Source: Apoda limacodes
Taxonomy: Eukaryota; Arthropoda; Insecta; Lepidoptera; Limacodidae
NCBI GenBank assembly: GCA_946406115.1
Contig: OX291544.1
Location: forward strand, 21,779,521 to 21,843,520
Length of the DNA: 64,000 nucleotides
Reading direction: 5' to 3'
In this document: positions 49,351 through 61,600 of the stretch, piece after piece
How the letters are laid out: each line of letters opens with the position of its first letter
Numbering within the stretch: position 1 is the first letter of the stretch
Notes under the pieces: model-generated
What the model saw: the letters and a program-made list of their open reading frames with translations, nothing else
What the model was told of the DNA's origin: nothing
The model's database searches: none
Position numbers and translations under genes: made by a program

Positions 49351-50924
49351 CTGGTTAGTTAAAGACAAGCCAATCATGTTTGATGTTTGAGTACCTAGTT
49401 ATTTATCTAGTAGCTAATATTGAAAGTGCTGATGGTTATGTTAAAATTGGTACAAGCTTTAGCTTTTGCGATTTAGTCAGCATCTCTAATAGTTAAAACA
49501 CGTAATTAGTCTTTGTCGATGGCCAATCAAGTTTTATATATCATCCGTTTGGCTGTTGTAGTAGATTCGTACCACTTTATTAAACTGCTTTTTCTTTATG
49601 ATGTTTTTATTAAAAGGCTCACTGGTCTACATAATTGGGGATCCATTGTACAGCGATGGTCAATAAAGTACGTGACGACGTTTATGTACGAATTCAACAC
49701 GCAATCAAGAGGATACAAGGAAAACAGGTTAAGCAGTGCTTAATTTTTCCTAAAAACGACTTTTTCAATTGCAACAGAGCGGTCTAGACAGATCGCGCCA
49801 TGTGAGAATACCCAGTGTTGGCGTTAGGTGCCGTGGGGTCCGCACTATCCTGCTGTCATCTCCACGTTCACAAATTTACTGACGGCGTCTAGGAAACTTG
49901 TAAGTTTTCTGAACATCGATTTTTAAACTCTGAAATATGTAAAAAAATATTTCCTGCTAAGAGTTTACTAAAGGGGATCAGTCATCTTGAAAGCTTACTG
50001 AAATCCATCAGAAAAGATGTAATTCACAAAGCGGTTTGACAACTATCTGTAAGCTTACAAGTTTCCTAGCTAACTTATAAGTTTACGCATGTTACAAATT
50101 TCCTGCAACATAGACATTTTGTCTAGTTCCAATTCCAATTATTGTTTCCTTTTCTACTTTAATTTTAATATCTAGGTCATTATTAGGTAAATACGTTTGC
50201 TTTTTTTTTATTTTTACTCGGTTCGATGTATGGAGAACTGCATATATTTTTTTTCAAATTCAATTCAAGGCTGTATAGTGAATTTACATGAGACATATTT
50301 CTTTAAAATCTCGTTAGAGTCGACGTAAAAAGAGGCGGAATTATAAGACTGTGATATACAGACGAACGGACGGACAAGACAAAGTTATAAGGGTTCCGTT
50401 TTCCTTTACAATAACATTACAGGAAATAAGTCATGCTCATGCCTGGCGTAACTGTAATTCGATAGATAGATACTGAAATGTTCACCTTAAGGTATAAGTA
50501 TTTTATGTGCCGCCACAACTTAATAAAATATCTAATACAAGAAATAAAAATTTCTGAAGCCATTTCTCAGCCCCCATTTTCTCCGCTCTGGTAATTTGCC
50601 CGAGTTGCTGAATGAAGCTGTGCTAACGCGACTGGAACTAACCTAGTATAAAACTAACCTAGTACTCAACATTACCTACATGTGTTAGGAAACTTCTCTC
50701 GAAGATTTTAAAAATGCATGTCTGCTTCCTGATAAAATGTGAAATTGTTTATCGACGTACTTTATAGTAGAAAGATATAAGTGGTTAAAGATCAAGGCAC
50801 AAATACACTTCTGAGCCACTTAAGAATTTTTGGATAACTGGCGAATACGAAAAAAAGCAAAAAACGTGTTATCAAACTGCGTCATTAAAAAAATAACAGT
50901 TCGAAACATATTAAGACTCCGTTT

Positions 50925-51735
50925 GCACCGTTAGGTACCAGAAGAACGGATAACAAATGCTGCACCAATTAAAGTCATGGGAGTTGAAAAATGTTGCATA
51001 GTGTTATTGACATTCGCTTTTTATAGAGCTATACATATAGAATTGACGAAATCGCTATCGAAAGAAGCTTATGTGAAGTATTTAGGGAGATTTATAGCAG
51101 GAAGAGGAAGAATTTCGTGGTAAACAATATTTTTTCACAAAAGATGGAAGAGATTCATATGGAAGCTTAATCCACCCAATTCCCCTGGTTGGATTTTGGG
51201 AAAGAATGGTTAAAAAGCTTCTACGAAGGATATTGGGAAAATCGGTGGTAGAGTGCGATTTGGAATCCGTAGTAAATTCAAGACTACTTACCTCTATAAT
51301 TAAACATTTAACATACCATTTACCCCTGGAGATTATGCTGCAAATTTTAAACCGCTTACTCCCTACAGTTTTCTGCAACTTTTAAATACCAATAAGGTCA
51401 CAGATCTGAACCATACTACCTATTATATACCAAAGGTCAGATTTTGCGTTAAAAGTATATGCAATTGTTAAGAGTTGACTTGTGTAGAAGAATCCGCAAT
51501 GAATATTTAGGACTTTTATAAAAAAAGGCCAGGCTAAAACTCCTAATGTTGAAGTTGGATATGTTGTAATAATGGAAACTGATAAGAAATTATATTTTGG
51601 CCATTAGCTATTGTTAAGAAGTTATATTGTGTGACGTGATGAAGTACACCGCAAAGCCAAAATTAAGACAGCTGATGCTGAATACAAAAAGCATCTACAA
51701 AAGCTATACCCCTTAGAGATCAGACCCTATTGGCC
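50925..51735 (+). mobile_element. BEL/Pao LTR-retrotransposon integrase relic
   Basis: Reading across frameshifts gives RAIHIELTKSLSKEAYVKYL, GRFIAGRGR, then NPPNSP, GFWERMVKKLLRRILGKS and VVNSRLLTSI, the order of an integrase core in BEL/Pao elements (AIHLE..., RRG, W.NPP..P..GG.WE, N.RPLT). A final KHLQKLYPLEI at about 51690 matches the usual end of the pol product. Several stops and frameshifts show it is dead. No LTRs were recognised. Confidence 0.75.
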
Positions 51736-52368
51736 CTGGAGGATGTTAGGAAACCTCTTTCGAACTGACTCTATGAAAAAGTTAACTGTCAGTGATACAA
51801 ATTTGATTGTCAATCTAATTAATACAATTGCAAATAAACAAAATACGTTTTATGATATCTCTTGTATATTTATGATATCTCCTGTACATTTATTAAAAGG
51901 AAGCTCTACAATATATTACTCTACGCCCTCCCAGCGTGAGTATCTAATCCTGATCTTATTTCTCTTAACTTAGGTGTCTAGACAAAGCTATGTTATTTCT
52001 GGCAAGATCGGTGATAACGGTTAGTCATCGTTAGATTATGATTTAATCAAATTATAGCTCGATGATCGACCAATCATTGGAATTGACTACATAACGCCAT
52101 CTATTGTCTTACCGAAAAACTCGATAGAACTATGACGGAGACATGACGGTGACGCGATGCCAACACTATACGAACAAATTCGAAAACTATACTGAATACG
52201 AACGCACTAGCAACAGCATCACTATAGTACGTTTTTTACACCAGTCATCCGTGAGTGCAAAAGAGAAAACGAACTGTTTGTGATAAAAGATGCTATATTT
52301 TAAATTTGTCGTATATGTCAATGTATATTCAAACACAGTTTGTTGATAGAAATTGAGTTGTGAATTCG

Positions 52369-52373
52369 TCAGT
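52369..52373 (+). promoter_or_regulatory. Possible initiator (TCAGT) of the C2-protein gene
   Basis: The arthropod initiator core TCAGT lies about 270 bp before the ATG, with no TATA box seen just upstream. This pentamer is common by chance, so it is only a candidate. Confidence 0.2.
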
Positions 52374-52643
52374 ACTCGAGCGATTAGGGTCGAGTGAAAC
52401 CGTCAAGTGTTTGTGTTATGTTTGAATTAAATAGTTTTGTTTTCGCGTGGATATAATGCACAAACTAAAAGATAACTTTAAATTAACTAGTTTCGCGTGC
52501 AAAACAATAATAAAAGATGCCGACAAAAACTCTTATTAGCATACCAACGTGTATTTAATTGGATATCATTGCGTGATTAATATATTCGAGAAACCGGTTA
52601 GATTATTGTGGTTAGTGCAGTGAACATAGTGTGTTTGTTTACA

Positions 52644-55600
52644 ATGGCGTTTTCACTGAATAAGTTGAAGAATATATGGAATTCGAGTAAGGAGAGCCAG
52701 TTAGCTGGTAGTGGGAGCTTGGAGCCCGAGATTGGATTTAAATTTGCATTGCATCCAGTCAATAAAAATTTGTACGTGACAGTCATTGGCGCCCGACACC
52801 TACCATCCTTGTTTGGGTTGAGTCGCGCCCATGGATACCTCGTTAAGGTACCTACCTAACATTCCTATCTTTATTGTCGTTTGGTAAAATTATAACTGCA
52901 TTCGGGTGGGTGATAGTTACGGTGGTAAACAGTTATCAGGTGATTGGTAATCTCTGTGTTCCATATCAGTTTTCATTCATAAAAAATTATGGGAATCTAT
53001 AAATACTTTCTTATTGGAGAAACTAGAATCTGACACAGGAATAGACTCGTTAGCCCGAATAAATTTGTATAAATGTTAACGGCTGCTTCGACGCCAAACA
53101 TTTCTTTCAAAGTATTATTTCCTCAGTGCCCCTTCTTGTACTTAAATTTAAATGTAAATCAATTAACGGGTTGATTAATTTATTTGTGTTTTCTAAGGTA
53201 AGAGAAAACAGTTTTATAGGCTCTATTGGTGCTTGGTACCTAAGCATATTTTTTATATACAAACGTAAATTCTAAGGATTAAAAATAATTAGGCCGGTTG
53301 CGCCCCCGTCGCGTACCCCGCTTGTCAAATCCTAGCTACGGCGCTGCAATAAATAAATGATTTAATCAATGACTTATGTCATCTTTGGAGTCAATATTAT
53401 CTATGATCACTTCCTATTTTTAACAGACTTTAAAAAGGAGGAGGTTGTATGTTTTTTTTATAAGGATTTTCTAATTAAAATAAAAGTATTAGAAACATGA
53501 TTAAATTATTTTATTGAGTACCTTACTTTAAATTAAGAAGTTATAATTAAGGATGCAAATGGCAAAACCGGCACTGTTAGGTATATTTTGTATGCTCATG
53601 TCAGTCCGTCCGTCCGTATCGATTTTAAGGAAAGTTACACAGTTATAGTTTAAAGTATTTGCAAACGAACAAATATTTTAGATTTTAAGAACTTACGGCT
53701 TAAAAGTTAGAGGTGGCAGAAGGATATCTACTTTAGCGGCTAAAAGTTTTAAAACAATGGGGTTCGCGAAAACAAAATATTATCCATCAGTCCAATGGTA
53801 CCTATGTGGAGCTAAAACTGTATGGTATACACAATACTACTTTTTAACATAACATTAGGATCGATTCAAAGATAACGGAATTAGGTATAAGGCTGTGACA
53901 AACTGATGGACTGCGGACGGACGGACATGATGAAACTATAGGATTCCGTTTTTGCGATTTGGCTACAGAAATCTAAAAAGAGACAAAGTTCATAAACCTC
54001 TTACAAGTAAAATTATAATTGCGATAGTAATTCGTAAGTATCCAAAGTCCTACGAAAATTTTATGACTTATTTAGTCTTAATAAGTTATTTTTAGTAACC
54101 CCTACTCTAACTTCAAAACCGTGAGTTTTTAAAATCTGAAAAAAATCACCATGATAGAACTTTATATAGGTACAAAGGTACTTTCATTACTACTTGCCTA
54201 CTTTCAAAAAAATATTTTAAAATAAATAGGTTTTCTTACAAGTATAGAGATATCTGCATAAATTCTCTTTCCACGGAACCCTAAGTTAATGCGTTACTAC
54301 AAGTGATTTGGGCGGGTTACCTTTTTCTATACCCATCCTGCTATTTATATTTATTTACTTTAAAAAAGATATCTAGTTAATTAAGACTGACTAGGATAGG
54401 AACTTAAAAAATTAAAACAAACCTTCATGAATAATTATATAATTAATGTATCTTGAAAATAGGTGTGGAGGTAAAGGTAGCAATAGATTATTTAACAGTT
54501 ATTAGATACAAGGTTAATTGGTGTTCTACAAGTAAGTTAATTATTTCGACGTTAACTATCGGTTAATGAACCTGTGGTTAACATTACTTACTTATAATTA
54601 AAAATCGTATACTAAATAGGTACCAGTCAATGAGTCATTACAGTAATTTTCTGCTGAAAAACCAGAAACAGCAATTTTCCTTCGAATATAGTTACTGTTA
54701 GTGGAGGTACCACAAATTGTAAAAACACAAAAAAGTCCTCCCCCAAATCTATTTATTTAGTATGGAAAACCCTATTTCGTTTGAAGATTTCGAAAAATTG
54801 TTAATGTAAGAAAGGAAGCATGATTAATTTGCTAAAAAGAAGTTTAAAATGAATTTTGCATACAAATAGTATTTCAAAATAACTATCATTGGATTTTCTT
54901 GGGTCTAACTCATATTATGCAGTTTTCTGCTTATTTTTCCAAACCGATTCGATAATCTTTCAAGTTTATAAGATAAACTTTTAAATCGTTGCCGTCCACG
55001 ATTACGGCAAATCGAAGAATCTTAAGTATCTGCATACAATTTGATACCAATAAATCGTCTGCTTCATTGTGACGGAAAAAACGTGGCACGGCTGGTAAAT
55101 TTTCCAAAAAAGCGTCCAAACGGATTTTAAAACTCATAACTGTTAAATTTAAAAACCTAATTCTATTCTTTCCTGTTAAATTTTTTCGGACCTCATTGAA
55201 ATGGTACTTACTGTAACTATTTTTTTTTTAATAATTTGTATACCAAAAGGGCAGACTTTAGAGTAGGTAATATGTACACTTAGTCTTTCTTTCCTAATAC
55301 GAATTAATTCCACTAAACTTGTATCGAATGTTGTATGGAATGTTTGGTTGGTCTGATTGATCTTGGTTATATGCCCAAAGTGGGCTTTTATATAGAACTT
55401 CCAACAAATACTTATGTAGAAAGCCTATGACCTCTCTAAGAAGAAACGATATGGGACGGAGTCATTCATACATTTATTTACCTAATCCTAGTATTAAAAA
55501 GGAGCGTACTTACTTATCTGTTGTCGAGTCATTGCAATGGCGTAGTAGACCTTCAGTAAGGCAATGCCTTTATAAAATGAATATCTTGGATCACAAGGTT

Positions 55601-58600
55601 GTTTTTTTTTTGTCTTGCATACCTTCTTTTGTGTTTTTGCGATGTCTGGCCCCTTATTCAGGTTAGTAAAAAATCTGGTTCCGCGATGATTACAATATGA
55701 GGTACATTGTCGACTTACTTCATGTTTTTAACTGTGAATGTGTAGATCAACGATGTAAAGCAGTTATGTAGATCACAATAGTCTTGAAGCTAGTTTTGTA
55801 TACTGACTGATCCAGACACTGGGTTCAAAATTAATAGTAGAGACCAATCTTACGACGCCTCTCAACTTAAAATCCATCAAGTCGTATAGGCTACAAAGCG
55901 TGCCAAAGAAATATACATACACCCGAAAAACATAACCCTCCTTCTGGTGCAGTCACAAAGAGACAGTTTATAATAAGCCGGTAACGCACCTATTCGGAAA
56001 CTAACACTGACCCAGCCTCGAGCAGCGTTCAAGCCAAAAAATTGTAAAACAGACCTTTTCTTTGGTTCATGCTGTTTAATATCACAAAATGGACATTTAA
56101 TGACAAAGTGACGTTTGGATATTCTTGGACGACACGAATATATCGAATGCAGTCCTGCGGGTTTTGGATGGAGAAACTTCCCTGTCCCAATCAAAGACCT
56201 TCCGAGTAGTCCTTACGAAGTCATTCTTCCCAATCCAGTAACAGGAGCTACAGAGCTACTTGGCCTTGTCGTTTTAGCCGGAAGACTACCGAATATAGGC
56301 CTCCCCCATATGTCTCCACAAACGCCGGTCCATCGGCTTCCTGCGGCTCTAACCTGTCTAAGAGCTAACATAACTGCAATAGCTCTTTAAATTTGTAACT
56401 TAATTTAGCAATAGGTAGGCCACTGCAGCTGGTAGTGGGCAGGCCGTCCCACGCTGCGTCTTCCGATCCGTGGTCGCCACACGAGAACCCTCTCTTTCCC
56501 ATCTGTTATCGGTTCGACGAGCGATATGGCCTGCCCACTGCCAGCTGCAGTAGAACAGAAGAAACTTCACAACCAAACAATAAGCTCTTTGTGCTGTAAG
56601 GTGTCTGTACAGAATTCTAAGCACCTATAACATTTAAATATATAATATACCAGGTTTTGCCCGTGGATCTACCCGCCCTGAATTCGGTTATAAGTCTAGG
56701 ATTTTAACGGCAACTCCTTAATAATAGAAAAAACCGGGTTCCGTAAAAGATAAACTGTATTGAGGGACAAACTTATCGTTGTCGTTAGACAATAGTTGTT
56801 CCAATACATCGACATAGGTCGCGGTCAGTTTACCAACTGCAAATAAGTTCATAATCGCAAAAGAAATATTTTATGTGATGTAACAACAAATTTACGGCTT
56901 TCAGATTTTTACGGAAGGGTACGTAACCCTAAAAACCGACTTACACTTGACGTTTTAAAGTAACCCATGGTTTCCGGTTTAGGTTCATTAGTAGTGACTA
57001 TTCAATTCATTAGAACGTGACCGTTAGAATCGATATCGCGCAACAATGAAATGTCCTTGGACTTGTGAGCTACTACTGGGTGTGGACACTTATCATTTTG
57101 TGTCAAGCCATGAAGGTACTCTGAACTACCACACTGCTCTGTCTGCTTGGTATTTCGTATGCTATGTCCGTCCATCTATCCTTCTATACCTACCAACATT
57201 ATGAATGCGAACATTTGTACGGCTAAACCGCGCCGAAACGATCATAATGAACATAATGCATATCGATAGAACGAGTGAAATTAGCTTAGAATCCCTGATC
57301 ACCATAAGCCTATAAAATCGCTTCTCCCCTAATACCCCCCCCCCCCCCCCCCACGACGCCAAAGTCCCCAGGTTCGTCGGCGACTTATCTCATATACGAG
57401 GTATCAAAAAGGGCCGGGGCGCATCTTGCACTCATTCGCAATCGCAACTGCGTAACGGGGAATTCCCCTTCTGGCGCTGACTAACCTTCGGGTTCGAAGC
57501 TCACGCTGGTGGAAGGAGCGTCCCCAAGAGCGACAAACCAAGCCAAGGCTTCCCCCACGGGGAGCCCTAGAGCGTTGGGCGCTATATGGGCTGAGACTCC
57601 TTTAGAGTCTCGCCCCAAAAGCCCGGTGAAGCAGTAATGGCTGCACCAGCCAACTGCATAGTCCGTTCAGAAAAAAAAACGAGAGATCCCTTAGCGTTTC
57701 CATCCTGAATATTCACATGGATGTTGGTATAAATGATAGAGTTCGATGAACTGCGTCACCGTTCGACCAATCGTCATGAAAGTTGGCACCTCATAGTGTT
57801 TTTTCATGGAGAAGGTTTTTAGGAATGACTCGGCACTAGAGGGCGCTGCAGCACAGCAACTTTGAGAACAACGTGTGCCGGGCCAGCTTGTAGGATATAA
57901 AAATCACCCACGGCGCTCCATATTAGAAAATGCAGATATGCCAAAGATAAGCAGCCGATAACGTGTAAATGTCTACATTAAGATAAAGTATTACTTTGAT
58001 AATATTATGTGTAAAACGTCATCATAACAAATTGCAATGGTAAAATGTAATTAGCCTCAAAAATGTTTCCTTTTATTTTATTGCGGTTATTTTAGTTTAG
58101 TCATAGAGTAAGGAATACTTATTGTTAACTTTTATTATTAAGGGCTCTGGAACGCACTTCCCAAGGACATCCACTGTGCTAAATCTACACGTGTCTTCAG
58201 AGAAGTGATGAGAACTGTATCTTAAACAGTTACAAAATTAAATGTTTCTGAGTACAGTTTTGGGCTTCTAGTAAAATTATACATAATTATAACATCTACA
58301 TATCTTTATATGTATTTATGTATATGTATGTCTGTGTTTATATAAAAATCCCATTTTATCCCTACAACCATCAAAGTATAAGTATGAGCATAGTTTTAAT
58401 TTTAACTGTTCTTTTTTATTCTTTTTTTACTTATCTGCTAGTAAGTTAAGCCTAGTTTTATTGCACCACCATTAATATTGTATATTAAGCTGGCTAGCTT
58501 GGTAAGCTTGCAGAGAATGCCGTATGGCATTACGCTCGCCGCTGAACACTTTGTTTGTGCAATCTTTATGCTAAAAAATAAATAAATTTATTTGTGTTAA

Positions 58601-61600
58601 TGTTATGTTGTTAACTAATGTCGCCTCAATTTAAAAGCGAATTATTTTTTTTTCACAATTTTACTTATACAAATAACTTCTGTACAATGAAAATCAGCAA
58701 GCTAAAGTTGCAGTGGATTAGTCACGTCTGTCGGAGGACCGATGGTGGATGAAGCAGACGTGTCCTAAAGTGGAAACCGCGTACGGGAAGGTGAAGCGTG
58801 GGACGCTCTCCAGCCCTTTGGACCGACGACCTTAAAAGGGTGGCTTGTGGTGGCTGAATGCGGAAGACAGGGGCTCGGCAGAAATGGCGCGCCATAGAGG
58901 AGGCTTGTGTCCAGCAATGAAAAAATATAATAGGCTGTTATGATGACAATGTAATTAAACAGAGTGACAGCTCGTTAAAATATAATGGTAAAATGTTAAA
59001 ATTCCTTACCTAGTATACAAATCGCACTATGCTATCAGAACGACCGTTGTTGTTGGACGTGCTGGCGGCTGCTTATGACATTAGGTGTACTCATACTATT
59101 AAGATTCGGCAAAATGACAGTAACATACAGCCAGGCACAATGATGCCTTAAATTTTATCTGCTTGCAGTTCTAAAATTGTTATCACTTGAGTTTCATCAT
59201 GCAGAGTTATTTAGGTTGTAATAAGTTAATATGAAGAAAAAATATTTTACTTTAACGGCACTGTTCGGGGATTAAAGTACCTAGATGATTTAATTTCCTT
59301 GTCCCACACAAAATTAAGAGTGCTTTTATACTGATTCGCATTAACTTAGTTTGCGTGTTTTTACGTACAAGCAGCATTCTTGAATTTTCGATTCGTTTTC
59401 ATTATGTCAGTATAAAATACGGAAACGAATTGAATACAAATACGTGCATAAGCTCTCTTATTCCTAAATTCTGTCTTACCTGTCAAACGGTGAACCCATT
59501 AATTGTTAATTCAGTTATACTTACCCAAGTAGCACATTAGCGACAATTCTGTCTATTAACGTGCTACATTACAGTTCTAGGCTTTAACGTAGTTGTAGTA
59601 GAGGATAAAACGAGTCTTGAGTCTGTATTAGGAGGTATTTTGCAGAGTGTTAAGCAGCACAGCTAACTAATGGCTGTTTAGTGGATAAAAATGCAACAAA
59701 AAGCATTTAAGTAGAATTTCAAAGCGCTTAAGTCCAAACCTTAGCTACATATAATGCTACTACCTGATTTAAAGTACCGTAGCTTGTTAACGGCTACTCG
59801 GTACGGTAAAAAGTTACTTTTCTTGTCATGCTGTGAGCTATATTAAGGAATCAAATATTACCATCGGCTTTTATTTGATGTACACTAATTCCATTCTAAT
59901 TCCATCTCAATAAGGTTAAAAGCAGCTTTTTAAAAGATAGTAAGGAGTATCTATAAATGTTGTAAGATGGATAAGAGCATCATAAGACTCATTGAGCTGT
60001 AAATTGGCGTGGCCATACACCATTCTAATTTCAAAGGATAAAGTATAGATATTAGCGATTGTCCAGCCTCGAGAGTTATTAAAAATAAATAAAGGTTATT
60101 TGCGTTAAGTTAACGTCAAATATATTTTTATTTAAATCTCTAAATAATTTTGTTCCTAAACATCGATGTTAAAGAAAAAAAATGACGTAAATAAACACCA
60201 TTAACCTAAATTCCCCTTTAATAATTCAAAAGGCTGTACAATAGCTAATATCTACACTTTATCCTATTAAATTAGAATGGTGTATAGCCATGCCAATCTA
60301 CAGCTCAATGAGTCTTATGATGCTCTTATCCATCTTACAACATTTATAGATACTCCTTACTATCTTTTAATAAGCTGCTATTATCGCCGTGTGACAGGAA
60401 AGACAATGTCAAAGCTTTATCCCTAAAACACACCCTTAGACAGCCGTCAAAATTATTTTACACCATTGTACAGCTAGCGTAATGCTTTCAGCTGTTAAAT
60501 AGAGTTGATTATTGCCATTATACAAAAAAGAGAATGTCGAAGGAATCGAGATTTCCTTATCCCTAAAAAACACCCTTAGACAGCCATCAAAATAATTTAA
60601 ATCCATTGCACAGCTACAGTAATGCTTTCACCTGTTAAATACAGTTTAACATCGCCATTATACAGAAAAAAGAATGTCACAAGTATTAAGCAAGAATTAG
60701 TGCTGGGTAGCAAATTAACGTCATTTTGATTTGAACAGAACCGATTTATTATGACAAAAACCAAATTATGTCTCATTGATTTTCAATATATTTGTTAGTA
60801 TTAATTTAATAAAACAATAACTAAATTATTTGTTATTGATAATTTATGAGTTTAAATTAAATAATTTTGTGTCTATATCCATAAATAATTCGTACACCAT
60901 ATTTATCCTCTAAAATATATTTAATAAAACAGCATTATTTTGAAGGCGCGTGAAACATTTGATAATATATTCTATATATTCACAGTAAAGTGGCATCCGC
61001 AATACAATTGATCAAAAGATATATAAAACACATGAAAAATTATATCCCTTAAGATTAAGTGAAGATGAGGACATTATAGAGAAATAGCACCATTGATTAA
61101 CACACACAGTCTGCACGAACAAATTGATTGCAACGGAACTGAAAGTTTCTTTATTTATTTTACCTTTGCTTAACCATTGCCAAGCTGTAAAACATATCTT
61201 TGCTGTCTAAGAGAATGACAGAAGCTGATTCGAGGGCTTGGCTGTTGTAAAGAATTAAATGAGCTGTATTGTAGTCCGTAACGGCTGTTGAATAACTGTC
61301 AAAGCCAATGAACAGCCTATGTACAGCTCTTGCAATGCTCCAATACAGTTGTTAGCAAGCCACTGTCATGCTTAATGCTGGTTAATTTGGGGCCCAATTT
61401 AGAATTATAAGGGCTGTATATCCGGATATTTATACAGTTAGCTAGTACAGCCTTAAGTTTATAATTATTCTGTAGTCCGGCGACTCTACAGCCATGTGTG
61501 CTACTTGGGTAGTTATTGCGAGAAAATCATAAAAACTAATAAACAGATGAAATCTTTTAAGCTCTCTACAACGTTATAATTCTGTAAGTAAATTATTACT

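Larger units (their letters stand above)
44979..50924. other. odr4 3' flank and intergenic, no gene recognised
   Basis: Contains the LINE tails at 46222 and 48902 and the 'GGCCAAGTGCG' repeat copies. Open frames are short and without protein-like matches. Confidence 0.5.
59522..61511. mobile_element. 2-kb TIR element with TACCCAAGTAGCACA ends
   Basis: The first 15 bases (59522-59536) are the exact complement of the last 15 (61497-61511), with TA as the outermost pair on both sides, consistent with a TA target duplication. The interior contains a 149-bp inverted repeat, a two-unit tandem repeat and more than a dozen copies of ACAGC/GCTGT. No coding frame is present, so it is non-autonomous. 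The superfamily is not recognised. Confidence 0.7.
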
